Source: Pseudomicrostroma phylloplanum
Taxonomy: Eukaryota; Basidiomycota; Exobasidiomycetes; Microstromatales
Reading direction: 5' to 3'
DNA length: 64,000 nucleotides
NCBI GenBank assembly: GCA_039545275.1
Contig: BCHS01000011.1
Span: 1 to 64,000, forward strand
The position numbers were made by a program, and so were the translations under genes. Positions 11,281-23,275 of this stretch are shown here, piece by piece. The number at the start of each line of letters is the position of its first letter. Position 1 is the first letter of the stretch. Below the pieces are notes generated by a model, which ran no database searches, was not told the origin of the DNA, and saw only the letters and a list, made by a program, of their open reading frames with translations.

Positions 11281-13083
11281 CTACCTCATTGGGTGCCTTT
11301 CCAAGAAGTCTTGAGTCTCGCGCCGGTGCACCAGTTCCTCCCACTGCTCCAGCATTCTCTCCCTCCGCTGCTCGATTGCTTGCAGCCTGGGGGTGATTCC
11401 TGGTAGTGGGTCAACAATGACCAGGAAGTCGAATAGGGTGGCCTCTGCTACGGCATATTCGTTCCTTGTGTTGCTGCTAGTTCGGGGAGGAGCTTGTAAC
11501 CGCTGTACAAGGGCCGAAGCGGCAGCCTGAAGGATAAGATCTTGCTCGTCGTCCAGAGACTGCCATTCCTGCTGCCACGACTCCTCAAGGGGAAGATCGA
11601 TAGGCCATGTCTCGTACTCTTCGGCTGAGTCGCTCTCGTTCTCCTCTTCTTCCTCTCGCTCGTTGCTGTCCGAATGCAGGGCGGCATCGGCAGCAGCCTT
11701 GCCGTCGAGCTGCAATGTGGAAGTGGCGGCGTTCAACTCGACTTCCGTCGTTTGCGAATCAGTAGCCGTTGAACCGCTGTGACAGCTGGATGTGCCCATT
11801 GAGGATGGATGTCGAGCACGGCGCTGCTCCATTGAACTCGCACCCGCACTGCCCTCACTGTCCTTTGCATCGTCGCGTCTGCCACCTCTTGCTGCAGGTT
11901 CCTCTTCCTCGGACGCCTGCATCTCCTCACTCTCCATTTTGTAGAGAAGCACTGCCAGGTTCCCCCGGTAGCCTTTAGGAGGGCTCGAGGAGAAAAGCGG
12001 CAGGGAGGAGGTGGGATCGATCGGGCGCGCAGCATCTACGTCAGGCCACTGTCGTAGCCTTCTAGATGTCTGCGACGATCGATCGAGGGGTGCCAGCGGA
12101 GGAAGCACAGAAGGCCTGTTCATAGTTCTGAACGACTCGGCAGCCGCAGAACCTAGAATATTGATCACGTACGACATGATGTCGAGATCTTGAAGGAAGT
12201 CAGGCTTGTAGCGTCGATCGGATGTTTGGCTCATCGACCACAATCTTGAGACTGCCACAGCAATGACAGTCAAAATCGACAGAGGTGCCTTGAACTTGTC
12301 CAGGTCGTGTTGCAGAGTATTTGAGTAAGTCGTGATTCCCTGCTCTTGAGTGAGTATCTTAGTCGCATTGCGATCCTTCGCAATAAAGATGCAATCTGGC
12401 GAGAGATCAAAGAAGTCGATCTGATACTGGTACTCTGGACGGCGGATTGCTCCAATCGTCTGTTGTCGGGGCCATGAGGCTTCTATGATGTCGTCCCATC
12501 GAGGCTGCCAGCCCGGCTGAGTGTTTTGGCACTCTTTCCAGAGGGCGTCCTCGAGGACCTGAACAAGCTGTAGGAGGTCCTTACGGGTGGGTCGGACGAT
12601 TGCTGCTCGGCCTGCTCTGCCAAATTTCTCGTTTAGGTGTTGAGATATCCCATGTTGCAAAGGCACGAGGTTGGCAGAGGTGTTCTTCCATTTGCATCTC
12701 TCTCCCAAAGTCGTCGGTGTAATTCCCATGAGCTCGAGCCACAAGATCTGGAAAGAAAACGTAGGAGGATCAGCTGAGTAGCCGCAGTTGCGTCGTTGTT
12801 GAGCTCCAGTACTGCTCACCAGTCGGGGACAGTCAGCCTCAGCATGAGGTAAAATGTGCACGCGGGGAGGGTACCCGCTGCCCGTGACCCAGCAGTACTC
12901 CTTCTTTACGCCATTGATTGCTGTGAAACGTCTTGCGATCGCTGTGTCTGCTGCAGCTGGGCGAGGTCTAAACTCGTCGCCGCTCCTCTTCTCTTTCCAC
13001 GGGTCCGAGTATGTTGCCCTATACAGTAGAGTGCTGCCGCTGGGAACTGGTAAGGAATTCTCTGCGCTGGAGGAGCGGATCAT
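11281..13083 (-). CDS. HNH-like domain protein, family copy 1 (intact)
   Basis: Two exons (13083-12820, 12747-11281) encode 576 residues. The start ATG gives MIRSSSAEN, matching MLRSSYPES of the 54-kb copy. The intron lies exactly where the other two copies have theirs, between the codons for RL and ILWLELMG. A ββα-metal (HNH-type) core is visible: CWVTGSGYPPRVHILPHAE has the first His after a Cys and before Pro, SANLVPLQHGISQHLNE has the Asn and second His, and AIVRPTRKDL follows. Next comes a helical region (about 190-330), then an acidic Ser/Glu-rich linker (about 390-480), and a conserved C-terminus with LDDEQDLILQAAASAL and EQWEELVHRRETQDF. No signal peptide or membrane segment is seen. 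Function is unknown; nuclease activity is only suggested by the HNH-like core. Confidence 0.8.
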   Translation of the reverse strand: MIRSSSAENSLPVPSGSTLLYRATYSDPWKEKRSGDEFRPRPAAADTAIARRFTAINGVKKEYCWVTGSGYPPRVHILPHAEADCPRLVSSTGAQQRRNCGYSADPPTFSFQILWLELMGITPTTLGERCKWKNTSANLVPLQHGISQHLNEKFGRAGRAAIVRPTRKDLLQLVQVLEDALWKECQNTQPGWQPRWDDIIEASWPRQQTIGAIRRPEYQYQIDFFDLSPDCIFIAKDRNATKILTQEQGITTYSNTLQHDLDKFKAPLSILTVIAVAVSRLWSMSQTSDRRYKPDFLQDLDIMSYVINILGSAAAESFRTMNRPSVLPPLAPLDRSSQTSRRLRQWPDVDAARPIDPTSSLPLFSSSPPKGYRGNLAVLLYKMESEEMQASEEEEPAARGGRRDDAKDSEGSAGASSMEQRRARHPSSMGTSSCHSGSTATDSQTTEVELNAATSTLQLDGKAAADAALHSDSNEREEEEENESDSAEEYETWPIDLPLEESWQQEWQSLDDEQDLILQAAASALVQRLQAPPRTSSNTRNEYAVAEATLFDFLVIVDPLPGITPRLQAIEQRRERMLEQWEELVHRRETQDFLERHPMR

Positions 13084-13767
13084 GTGGGATGGTGACTGCG
13101 AATGGTGGAGAATGGTGGTAGATGTGAAGATGAGGTGAGATTGCAAAGATGGAGCTCGAAGAGGATAAGGTCAGTGGCAAAGGTTAGAGTTGATGTGATG
13201 CAACGAGACAATGGCCGCACCGGAAGCAAAGCGCTGAAACCGCAGGCGCACCGGAAGCAAATTGGCTCAGCATGCGGCACGAGAGTGTCTCAACGTAGTG
13301 CGCCGGTGCGAGGGCGCAAGCTACACCAGCAAAGCGGAGAGGCACAGCCCCACAGTAGCATTGATAAGCCGGCAGACGAGGACAGACCACTGATACCGAG
13401 TTGAGTCCTCGACAATCACACCTGTCGACCACGAACCAAATGGATGAATATTGTATTGACAACAGGAGCAGCGACGAGCGCGACGATACAAAGAACCAGT
13501 GCGTGCGACAGCAGGCACGGGTGAGCAACTAAGATGCTCAAGGACTTGGCATGACATGACAGCCCAGCTCAGCACAAAGAGGAGTGGGCAAGAGACGCTC
13601 GCTGGAGTGGGGCCAGAGACGTGCAAGGCATCTGGTAGCTGATTAGTGGATGGACGAAGACGCAGCCAAGTGTAGGCGAGGAAAGACTCTTGAGACAACT
13701 AAGCTCCCCAAAGCGACCGGGAGAAGCATGCGTCTAGCCCCGGTCGCAGTGGCGCTCAAGTCCTGTG
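13084..13767. other. Spacer without a supported gene
   Basis: 684 bp upstream of HNH-like copy 1 and downstream of the next minus-strand gene. The open frames are short, Cys/Ser-rich and show no family features. Confidence 0.5.
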
Positions 13768-16079
13768 TCAAGGCAGACGTGCCTCCGTCTGCTCGACGTC
13801 CTCTTCTCCCCTCTTCTTCTCCCCAACGGCAGGCTCAGGGGTGCTCGCGCTCTTGCTCGCCGCCATCATCTCCATGACGGTCCTCGTCGCCTCTGCCTCC
13901 TGCGACCCCCAGATCAGGTTTGACTCTGATATAGCGGACACTACTGAGCCCTCCTGCCTTGCACGGCCATTACCACTTGGATTGAAGGGAGCCGAGGGTG
14001 CCAGAGTAGGCAACACGGCCCCGCCGTCGCCGTCGATGAGTCGGTTGATGCTGAGAGCAATGCCGCTTGTGGCTGCTGAACTTTCGGGTGCAGAAAAGCT
14101 CGTCTGGAACGTCTCGATGGCCGCTTGTGCGGGGTCAAGAACGGGAACCGGATCCTCTTGGGGTGGAGTCACCACGATCCTCGCTTGATGGTTCTCCGGT
14201 GGCCGAAGAAATCGTCGGCCATGGCTCGCTGCAGTGTCTGAAGTTGGAGCTACAGCTGTCCAAGAAGGAGGGTGCGGAGGTGAGGAAGGCGGCGGAACAG
14301 GTAAAAGAGGAGGGGGAAGAACTACCTTAGAGAGAGGCATGGCCGCCATCGACGAGACCCACTGCTGGCTCTTGCGGATGCTGTCCATCCAGCACACTGT
14401 GCTCGGACGCTTCCTTGGATCGATCCCAATGCGCTGGGCTGTGGCACTCATAGTGGCAGCTACCGTGAAGCCTCTCAGAGCCAGAGGCAGTATTGGCGCG
14501 ACATTGAGTGCGAAAGCTTGAGGCGTAGGGCCCGTATTGGCAGCTTCATGAAACAGCAGAAGTCCATCGGCAGCCGCCTTCGTCTCAGGGGAGCGCACTG
14601 GACCTGGAGACGCTTGATTGGTGTCCCTGGAAGGAGGTCCGGATATAGAAGCGCTTCGAGCATTTGAGTCCCTTGCCTCACTGTCTTCACTGCTGTGAGC
14701 TCGATGACTTTGCATTGATGCAGCTGCAGGCTGTACAGGCACGGCGGCAGCACTGCCTGTGTCGAGGGCATGTACGGGTGCAGTGTTGAAGACTCTTGCA
14801 TCTTGGGCTTGATGGTGGACTCCAACGTTGCGAGGCACAGTTTCTCGATCGGCAGGGCGCGAATCGTGAGGCGGATCGTCGGCAAAGGCAAAGTAGCTAG
14901 ATGAAGGTGTAGCAGAGTCCTCTACACTTCCCTGCTCTGCTCGCCCTGGCTGACCGTCCTCGAGACCAACGTCAACAGCTTCGATGACAGAAGGGCACGA
15001 GCTCGGACTACTAAGGCTACTATCGCTATCGCTCTCAGTATCGCTCGATCTAAGCTTGCGCTTCTGCTGCTTGGCGGTCTGTGCGTCGTCGCGGCGAGGG
15101 TGAGAATGTCTGACATTGATCAGGACGGGGCGCCATAGCGGGGCAGTGAGCTGACCTTTTCCGTCGTACTCCTCATAGTGTCTGACTTCGAGTGAGAAGA
15201 CTGCATCGTCGACGTTGCGATGACATTTGCCGCAGCTCATCTGTGAGGAGAAGAAGCCGACAGCAGTGAGTGGATAGGATGTCAGGTCGACCACTCCTTG
15301 TGAGCTTCTTCAGAGATTCCGAAGAGCGTAGTACTGACCACACCAATCCCTTTGGCTTCATTCATGAAGAACAAGGGCTCTCCACCACTGTCTCGACAGA
15401 CTCTTTCGCCCACGTCAACAGCTTCCTGACGGGACTCGTACAATGTCCTCAAACGCTCATCAAATACCAGTGGTGATAAGCGTGGACTTGGCATCTTGAT
15501 CCTTTGACGGCGATCTGGCTTAGGCTTACGCTCAATCGAGGCAGAGCTCTGAGTGGCCTCTCGGACATAGTCGTATTGGCTCCAGTCCATGTGCCTACGC
15601 TTGCTCGCCACCTCGGCCTTTGCAGTAATAGTGATCTTGGGTTGAGCCTTCTGAGCTGCTGCTCGCTGGGGCACAGGGACAAGCGAAGGTAAAGTGGTGA
15701 GTGGAGGTGTCTGGGCTTTCTTCTTCGAGGTCGAGGATCGAAGAGAGCGATTGAACTGCTGGCCTCGCCTGCGGATGGCGACGTCTTGAGAGGAGTCCGA
15801 GAGAGGGTCTTCTGCATTGACGTCGGGCTGTTGAGCCCTTCTGAAACGGCTTGCTGCTGGAGTGCTGGTACGAGTCTCTCCATCTTCACCTACATCTTTG
15901 TCCACTCTTCGCGTCTTCTTTGGGCGACTGGGCCTGTTGGGAGGCGGCGATGAGGGAGGGGTGCCTGGCTGTGCACTTGGGGACTTGCTTTGCAATTCGT
16001 CGACTTCAGAATCGTCTTCATTGTCGTGTTGGGTCGTGGTGGGGAAGAAGAGGGGCAATTGCGCCTTTGGAACGACCAT
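13768..16079 (-). CDS. Unrecognised basic, low-complexity protein with a CxxC motif
   Basis: Two exons are supported: one ending at 15339 (donor GTCAGT) and one from 15240 to 13768 (acceptor CACAG). From the ATG at 16079 this gives about 737 residues; an in-frame ATG at 16301 would add 74 and I cannot choose firmly. The N-terminal half is rich in Pro, Ser and basic residues, with repeated Lys/Arg clusters that look like nuclear localisation signals. The splice joins a folded-looking segment, EPLFFMNEAKGIGV, to MSCGKCHRNVDDAVFSLEVR and LWRPVLINVRHSHPRRDD. This contains a Cys-x2-Cys-His pair that may bind metal. The C-terminal half is Ser/Pro/Ala-rich and disordered. I do not recognise the family. 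A nuclear role is plausible from composition only. Confidence 0.6.
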
Positions 16080-16717
16080 TGGGAGAGTGGACTCGGGGCC
16101 ATACGCAGAGTAGAGGGGAGATCTAGCAGAAATGGCGTCTGAGAGGCCCAGTACCTGTACTAGGCGGTATAGACAGAGCGTGAAGAGGTGAGTGAAGGTG
16201 AGATGGTTAGAATCCCTGGAAGTGACTCTGATGGTGAAGGTGTGAGTAGCGCCATTCTCGAGTGAAGAGCCATAGCGAGGCCGTGAACTGAGGTGAGCCA
16301 TCTGATGCACACTGGCATCTCGGTTGGCCTTAGCTCCCACCTGCAGGTGATCCTGGCTGCCTACCTGCACCTCAAACGCCTAGCAGACGGCTGACAGCAA
16401 CTCCTAGTCAGGCACATAGTGTCTGGTATCGACTGCGGTGCAGGTCATGGTATGAAATGTTCCTCTGCTTGTCCAGGGGCTCTGATGCTCGACAATCGGT
16501 CGTACGAATCGTCGTAAAGATGACAAGATCCCAATCGTATCCTTGCGCTGGGCCATGCCTCACCTGCAGTCCTGTCGGAGCCTGAATGCCAGGCGCCACG
16601 GCTGACTCCTCGTCTCCACCTTCGACCAAATATTCCTAGTAGTGGGTGCAGTGACCATCACCATCTCCTTAGCTGCTCCTTCCTTGCAAGCCCTTCATCG
16701 TCGCCTTCTGTACCAAC
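16080..16717. other. Divergent spacer, unrecognised gene / Coa1-like gene
   Basis: 638 bp. The part to about 16370 stays open in the frame of the minus-strand gene and may be its 5' end or an unspliced leader. The rest presumably holds both promoters. Confidence 0.4.
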
Positions 16718-17580
16718 ATGGCTGCCTCCTTGCCTGCTGGGCGCCGTTTGTCTACGATGGCCAACAGCTTCCTGAGCAGACGCTTCGCAGAAGGTACTCT
16801 CTCCTCCTCCTCGTCTCGGCTGCAGGGTCCATCGCGGCAAGCGGTATGCACTAGCATCGCTGGCCCCAGCTTGAGCCGCACCTTTGCCTCTTCCTCCAGT
16901 GCGGACCACCTGGCAAGGTATACTGCGGCCCAGAGGCTCCTACCGCCAGTCCGTAGCAGCTCGTCTCTACAGGCCCGCGCAGCTTCCACGTCCACAACGT
17001 CCCCCCCATCACGCCCATCGCCAGTCTCGCCCGCCTCTCAACAGCACCAACAATCGCAAGGTCGTCCTCTCCCCACTCTCCCCTCTCGCACGCCCAAGTT
17101 GCTCCTCCTAGCCCTCTTCTCCATCATCTCCTGGTCCGCCTTCACACTCTACGCAATGAATGCCGAACGCGCCTCTTCGTCCGCCTTCCGCTCGGTCCTC
17201 TCACAGCTCAAGGACGATCATCGTGTACAGGAGTTTCTGGGTGGGGAAAAGGGGGAGAGACCTATCAAGGGGGATGTCAAGTGGTATGCGGGGGGGAAAG
17301 TTTGGGTGGGAGGTACGGTGAATATGATGCAGGGGAGGATTGACGTCACCTTTGGCATCAAGGGTGAAAAGGGTGAGTAGGAGGAGCTGTTCAAGCCCAT
17401 GGTATGCCTAGCATACCTCACCCTTCGTCGCTGACATCGATGCCCCTCTTGCTCACTCGCACAGACACTGCTACCGTCTACTTCACGTCCTTCCGCCCAA
17501 CGCAGTTTGCTAACTTTGAGAACCTCAGGTTCCTGGTCGTCAATGATCGCACAGGCGAGAAGATCAGCCTACTGGACTGA
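16718..17580 (+). CDS. COA1: Mitochondrial inner-membrane assembly protein, Coa1-like
   Basis: Exons 16718-17372 and 17465-17580 join (G|AC) to 256 residues. The first about 120 residues are rich in Ser, Arg and Ala with no acidic runs, typical of a mitochondrial presequence and linker. One membrane segment follows (KLLLLALFSIISWSAFTLYA, about 128-147). The soluble C-terminal domain has VKWYAGGKVWVGGTVNMMQG, RIDVTFGIKGEKG and DTATVYFTSFRP. Those strands fit the Coa1/Tim21-like fold, in which a short α/β domain faces the intermembrane space. Coa1 helps Cox1 maturation in cytochrome c oxidase assembly. Tim21 is the main alternative, as both share the topology; Coa1 is preferred for the short C-terminal domain. 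Confidence 0.7.
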
Positions 17581-17771
17581 ATGGGAGAGGAAGGGCATCG
17601 AGACCCGAGGGGGAGGGGGGTTGGAACAATAGCGCCCTAGTGAGAGGAGAAGGCCTATTTGACCAAGAGCATGACCTCACTCGTCGAGAAACTCATGTGA
17701 TGGTGGGTGGGTATGTAATCTACGTCTTTCATTTGCGACTCTTCGCCTCGTCTCTGCCAAGACGCCCTCCT

Positions 17772-20131
17772 TCATCCCAGCGAGCCCAGCATCTTGATGA
17801 ACTCGCCCGGGGAGAGTAGCTCCGTGCATCCATACGTGATCTTCCTGCTGTTGGGTCCCCCTCCCACGACCGCACCTGAACCTCCATCCCCCCCCGCCCC
17901 CGCCCCTCCTCCGCCTCCACCGCTCTGTCGAGCAGCCCATTCTTGCAGATTAGCAAACTCGACGTACGAGCCTCCACCAACGACGAATACGATAGCTTCC
18001 CTCCTTGCGACCTGTTGTTGCTGCTGTGCACCCATCGAAGGCGTGCCCCTCCCGCTTCCAGGTCCTCCCGCCCCACCTCCACGCCGAGGTAGACAGTCAA
18101 GCCATAGCCAGTCCTCGATCTGCTCGCGCACCTCGCGCGCCACCCCACCTCCACCACCTTGCCCGCCCGCAGAGGGAGCAGCCTCCATAAGTGCTGCTAC
18201 GAGTCGGGTGACGACAAAGTCCTTTTGCACCGGGAGGAGGTTCTTGACGTTTGTCACTACGCGGTCCAGGCCTGAGTCTTTCAGGCGGTCCGTCAGACGC
18301 GAGGACAGGGAGGTGAGACCGCGGAAGAGGGACTCGTTGGTGGAGCCGTTGGCTGAGGCGGAGGCGGCTGAGGCGGACGAGGGGGTGATGGAGGAGGAGA
18401 GGGTAGACATGCGCGTCAAGGCCCGGACTCTGTTGGTGAAGGAGAGGGGGAAAAGAGGGATGGACGATCAGCATTGCGCCGGTGCAGTGCCTATCGTTGC
18501 CCGCCACGGGCTTTACTGACTCACCTCTTGACGTATTCAAGAGCTCTCAGATCCACTCCTTGCTCCTTCAAGGCACCCTCATACTCTGCCATGTCCGCTG
18601 CGCCAATCATGTTCTCTCCAACGGACAAGTACCACATGACAAAGAACCTCAGCTTGTCCTCGGGAGTTCCACCGCCTCCACCTCCTTCGCCTTGACTGCG
18701 AATCGTCTCCAAGACGGTGGCCTTGCTCTGCCGGGCGATTGTCTCCTCCAGCTGGAAGAGGGTGTCTAGGGAACGCGACTTGATGCCAGACAGCAGAGCA
18801 GTAGCGATGTTCATGTGAGCATCGAGGGTCTGCTTTCTTGCCGTAAGCTCGGGCAAGGCAGTGATGGCGGCCTTGAGGTGGGCGGCATTCGACGAAGACT
18901 CGAGCTGTGAGACGTCTTCCATCGACGAGATTCCCGTAGAGCGAGTGATTTCGGCTGCATCAGACTTGTAGCGATTCAGCTCATAGTCGATGTCCTCTGC
19001 CACTTGGGGGAAAGGCGTCGAGGCATTCTTGGTCCAGAAGAAGTCCTTGGAGTCGAGATCGTACGCGCGCTTGTTGGCTGTAGCGGAGGCTGCTGTGGGA
19101 TCGGCGCTGCCATCAACGGGCACGGTAACTCGATTGAGCTTGAGGTCCAAGACGTCCTGGACCAGTGCCTGATATGTCCAGGAGTGAGCCAGCATGGGGA
19201 CGAGGTCGATGTTGCGATCTAGCACGATCAAGAGGGGCCGAGAAGCCGCCCACGCGGAGCTGCCCACGTTGACGCTGCCATCGGCAGTGAAGAGGTTGCC
19301 CACTCCTCTGACAGTGCTCATGTGGTCCTTCAGACGAGACTCGAGCTTGCGTGAAACGAGCTCCGCAGCATTTCCCCTGGGACATCGGATGATGGGGAGC
19401 GTGCCTACGGTAGCCAGGGCGGAAAAGAGGGAAGAGGCTATCCGATCTGTCTCGGCCTCTACTTGCTCTTGGCCCGCAGAGGATGCATTCAGACGAGTGT
19501 ATGTGTACTCGTCTTCCGATGAAGAGGACGCTGGCGCTGCTGGAGCAGCACTGCCTGCATTAAACGCGCTGACCTTTGGTAGCAGAGTGAACAGCGAGGG
19601 CTCGAGGACGATATAGTCGAGGTACTGATCGAAGACCTGCTGGATTAGCTCGCCAGTACCGTCTCTGGCAGTCTGACTAGCAAAGCTTTCCAGCAGCGGC
19701 CTCGGAATGGCGGATGTGAAGTTGATATAGTAGCTCTCGTACAAGTTGTTCTGCAGATCCTTGACTATCCTGTCCAGCGACTCCTGCACTGGCGAGACAA
19801 AGTATACGGCTGGAACGTCGGGCAGTGGGGGCCGCTCGGAGGAGAGCTGCATGTGTAAGGTGACGCCATTGTCCCTGAGGTCCTGCACCCGCAGTGAGGT
19901 GGCGAGGATGTCCTGCGAGGTCTTGTCCATCAGCAGCACCTTCCACGTCGGGGGCCCACTGGGTAGTGCGATGGTGGAGGAGGAAGAGGAGCCATTGACT
20001 TCTGTGTGCAGCCCGGACTTGTTCTTGGAGGAAGACGAGGAAGGGGCTGCGTTGAGGTTGAGCATGGCCACGAGCGCGGACACCTGTGCCTGCCGCAGCG
20101 ATGCCTGGTGCGCGCTGAGGGAGGCTGCCAT
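17772..20131 (-). CDS. SLY1: SM-family vesicle-fusion protein Sly1
   Basis: Two exons (20131-18525, 18429-17772) join in frame to 754 residues. It is a Sec1/Munc18 protein. The N-terminus contains [16 protein letters not shown] and [20 protein letters not shown], both characteristic of Sly1. [16 protein letters not shown] and [18 protein letters not shown] follow, then [20 protein letters not shown] and [19 protein letters not shown] of the central domain. The C-terminus has the [19 protein letters not shown] region. Sly1 binds the syntaxin Sed5 and drives ER-Golgi and intra-Golgi fusion. Compared with yeast Sly1 (about 660 residues) it carries extra Ser-, Gly- and Gln-rich loops, notably a Gly-rich insertion near the C-terminus. 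The last intron sits just after the segment LEYVKR. Confidence 0.93.
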
Positions 20132-20458
20132 GTCGGTGTGAGTGAGTGAGGGTGATGGTATGGTATGGTATGGTATGGTAGACTATGGTGTGGTGGAGCG
20201 AGGCAGGCAGTGAGAAGATCAACAGCAGCCAGCGACTGACGCCCCGCCGCCGACGCACAGACAAGAGGCGCACACACGCACACACGCTCAGCCACAATCC
20301 GCCCAGGCCACACTGCGCATAGGAACGGAAGCAACCACTCGCGGGAAATATTAATCGCAATTGCCATTGTGCAACGACGTCGACGTCGAGCTGCAGTCGA
20401 TGTTGTACAGCCCATCCTCACATCGTACAGGGCATCATCCTACGTCTGGCAGACCACT
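20132..20458. promoter_or_regulatory. Divergent spacer SLY1 / SF3A1
   Basis: 327 bp with a (TATGG)n tract of about five units at 20155-20180 near the SLY1 start. Both promoters must lie here. No clear TATA box. Confidence 0.45.
20155..20180 (+). repeat. (TATGG)n microsatellite
   Basis: Five tandem TATGG units immediately upstream of SLY1, probably in its 5' UTR or promoter. Confidence 0.85.
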
Positions 20459-22839
20459 ATGGCTCCCGCCCTCGACCTCCCACCGCCCTCCAATGGCGGA
20501 CCATCTGCTCCTCGCCCTCGCCCGACGGTGGAAGATGTAGACGAGATCACCGCCGCCTCTTCCTCCTCGTCCAAGCCGAAGTTCTCCACCGGCGGGTTGA
20601 TCTACCCGCCTCCGGACATCCGCACCATCGTAGACAAGACGGCCTCTTTCGTTGCTCGTAATGGTACCTCATTTGAGGCAAAGATCAAGGGAGACGAGCG
20701 GGCCAATGTCAAGTTCGGCTTCTTGAACGAGGGAGACGTATTCAATGCCTACTACAAGGCAAGGATAGAATACGTCAGGGACGGCACAGGGCCTCTGGCA
20801 GAGAGTGGAGCAGCAGGACCAGCGCCTTCGGCAGGAGGCAATGCTGGGAACGGACAGCTGACACGAGTCGATGGCGAGGCAGCCATGGAACTAGAGAGGC
20901 AGGCAGACGAGGCCTCCAAGCCTGAAGAGCCGCGCCAGATGCTCTTCTCTGCCGAGCTGCCGAACATCACAGCGGTAGATCTAGACATCATCAAGCTCAC
21001 CGCCCTCTTCGTTGCCCAACGGGGTCGCTCGTTCGCCTCGGCTCTCCTCTCCAGAGAAGGCAGGTCGTTCCAATTCGAGTTCCTTAGGCCCACGCACAGC
21101 CTATTCGGCTTCTTCAACCGACTAGTGGAGCAGTACAGGCTCGTCATCGAGCCGCCGGTGGAGCTCAAGCAACAGATTGAAGTTGAGGCTGGCAACAGGG
21201 AGGACAAGCTAGGCATGGGAGCCGGCGGAGCCAGGCAGAGCGTGCTCAGGGAGGCTCGCAAGAGGATGGAATGGCAAAAGTGGATGGACGAACGGAGAAA
21301 GAAGAGGAGCGAGGAAGAAGAGGTCGAGAAAGGTGAGCACTACACAGACCTCAGGCGGGAATTCCTCCAGCGAATTACTGACCCAATCAACCCCCTTTCA
21401 TCGCAGCTGCTTTCGCCGAAATCGACTGGCAAGACTTCGTCGTCGTCTCCACAGTCGAGATTACCGAGCAGGACGCCCACATCGACTTGCCCGTACCGAT
21501 GTCCGTGCGCGAGGTCGAAAGCATGACCATGGCGCAAAAGAGGATGGCAGCGATGATCATGGAAGAAGAGGGCGCAGACGAAGACGAAGCCGTCGATCGC
21601 GTGGGCATCGTCGATTTGCCTGGCGAGGCCGGCGCCGTCCAGGAGGGCTCAGCAGCTCCCCCTGAACCAGAAGATGACGATGAGATGCAAATGGACGACA
21701 GCGACGAAGAGACAGCTCCTGCTGCAAAGCTGCCGCCCTCCTCTACAGCCACTCGGGGCACAGCTGCCGCGCTCCCTCCTACCATGAAGATCCGCAAAGA
21801 CTACCTCCCCAAGAGTCTTGCGGAACGGAAAGCAGCCCAGGTCCAAACCACAATATGCCCAGTCTGCAAGGAATCTATCCCCACGGCAGAGATGGACGAG
21901 CATGTCAGAATCGAGCTGCTCAATCCGCGCTACCGAGAACAGCGAGCAGACCTGGAGTCGAGGCGAGCCCAGCATGCTGCGCTCACCTCGGGGGCAGACC
22001 CTTCGCGCTTCTTGGGCACCTTCGCTCGAGCCAGGACGGACATTTTTGGCTCAGAGGGTCAAGAAGAGTTGCAAGCGAAGAGGGAAGAGGAGGAGCGGAG
22101 AAAGGCAAAGCAGAGGGAGAAGATCATCTGGGATGGTCATGCTGCCAGCAGGGTCCGCACCAATCAGGACTTCAATCGCCCTGAGCTGGTGGAGAGCACG
22201 ATAAAAGACTACCAGGGGAGGTTCAAGCAAAAGGACACGGAGAGCATCGGTCCCCAGGGTCGACCTAATATGCCCGGCTTTGCGCCAGACAATGCCCCTA
22301 CTGGACCTGGAGGGAAGCGAGGGGTGGACGAGAGAGAAGGCTTTGCGCAACCGCCGCCCGCACAACGACCTGCTCACGAGAGCGCTACGGGCTCACCAGC
22401 TCCCTATATGCCACCTCAAGACGGCTCGACCATGTCCGCGGCGCCATCCGGTCCGCGTCAGGCCTATCCTCCTCAGCCTCATCTAGCTGGCCCGCCTTAC
22501 TCACACGCACCACCAGGCTCTGCATCGCCTGCGCCTCAGGCTCAGACGCTGAGCCTGACGCTGCATCTGCCAGCACCCCACTCCCACGTCCTTACTTACG
22601 ACGATTTGCCGCTCTCTGCCACCGTCTCTACAATCAGGGATCGTGTGCATGCAGAGATCTTTGCCAAGGGAGGGCTGGGAGCTAGTAGGATCAAGCTCAG
22701 ACTCAGGACCAATGCGGCCGCTGGGAAGATGCTGAACTTGAAGATGGAATTGGGAGAAGTGGTTGCGCTTGCTAACGAGGAGAGGGGAGGAGAAGAGAAC
22801 GCAGCTGGAGCAGAGGAGATTGATGTCATCGTCAAATAG
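20459..22839 (+). CDS. PRP21: Splicing factor 3A subunit 1 (Prp21/SF3A1)
   Basis: Exons 20459-21332 and 21407-22839 join (G|CT) to 768 residues. Two SURP modules are visible. The first is IRTIVDKTASFVARNG with KFGFLNEGDVFNAYY; the second is DIIKLTALFVAQRGRSF with FEFLRPTHSLFGFF. A charged segment leads to the SF3A1 linker (AAFAEIDWQDFVVVSTVEI) and a Cys-x2-Cys region (ICPVCKESIPTAEMDEHVRI). The Pro-rich stretch is followed by a ubiquitin-like C-terminal domain (about 680-768, SLTLHLPAPHSHVLTYDDLP). SF3A1 is part of the U2 snRNP and binds U1 and the SF3A3/SF3A2 partners for branch-site recognition. Domain order and length match the full-length fungal protein; budding-yeast Prp21 is much shorter. 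Confidence 0.94.
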
Positions 22840-23275
22840 CTGTGTCTGCCATCTTTCGTCTCGTAATACTTGTACGATTGTTCGAGCCATGTGTACCTTG
22901 CAAAAGCATTCGATGAGTGCAACACCCACCTCCATGCCTCCTAGCGTGAGCACCATCGGAACGGAAGGACCTGTCTTCGAATGTGTCCGACCCGCCAGTC
23001 GTGGCTCCCTTTCCGTCGACGCGGCGCGCGAAGCAAGTGCAGTGCGACCAGACCAACCACTTTACGGGCGAGGAGGCGTGCGTGTGAGCAAGGGCGAGCA
23101 TCCTTCCGACGTTGCCGCCTAGACACACAGCTCACCTCGCAGTTGCACTCGGCTGTTCTCCTCCTGTCCCATCTTCCCAACACATCCTACATTCTTTCCT
23201 TCGTTCATGCTACCTGGCTCATATATGTACCAGACTGCGAGCTGTTCATGACCGCGCTCGCTCGACACCAGCAGC
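22840..23275. other. Spacer SF3A1 / ELG1
   Basis: 436 bp between same-direction genes, holding the SF3A1 3' end and ELG1 promoter. No gene is supported. Confidence 0.45.

Noticed and set aside
17794..18519. 241-residue plus-strand frame opposite SLY1
   Set aside because: Pro/Ser-rich shadow of the Gly-rich C-terminal insert of Sly1.
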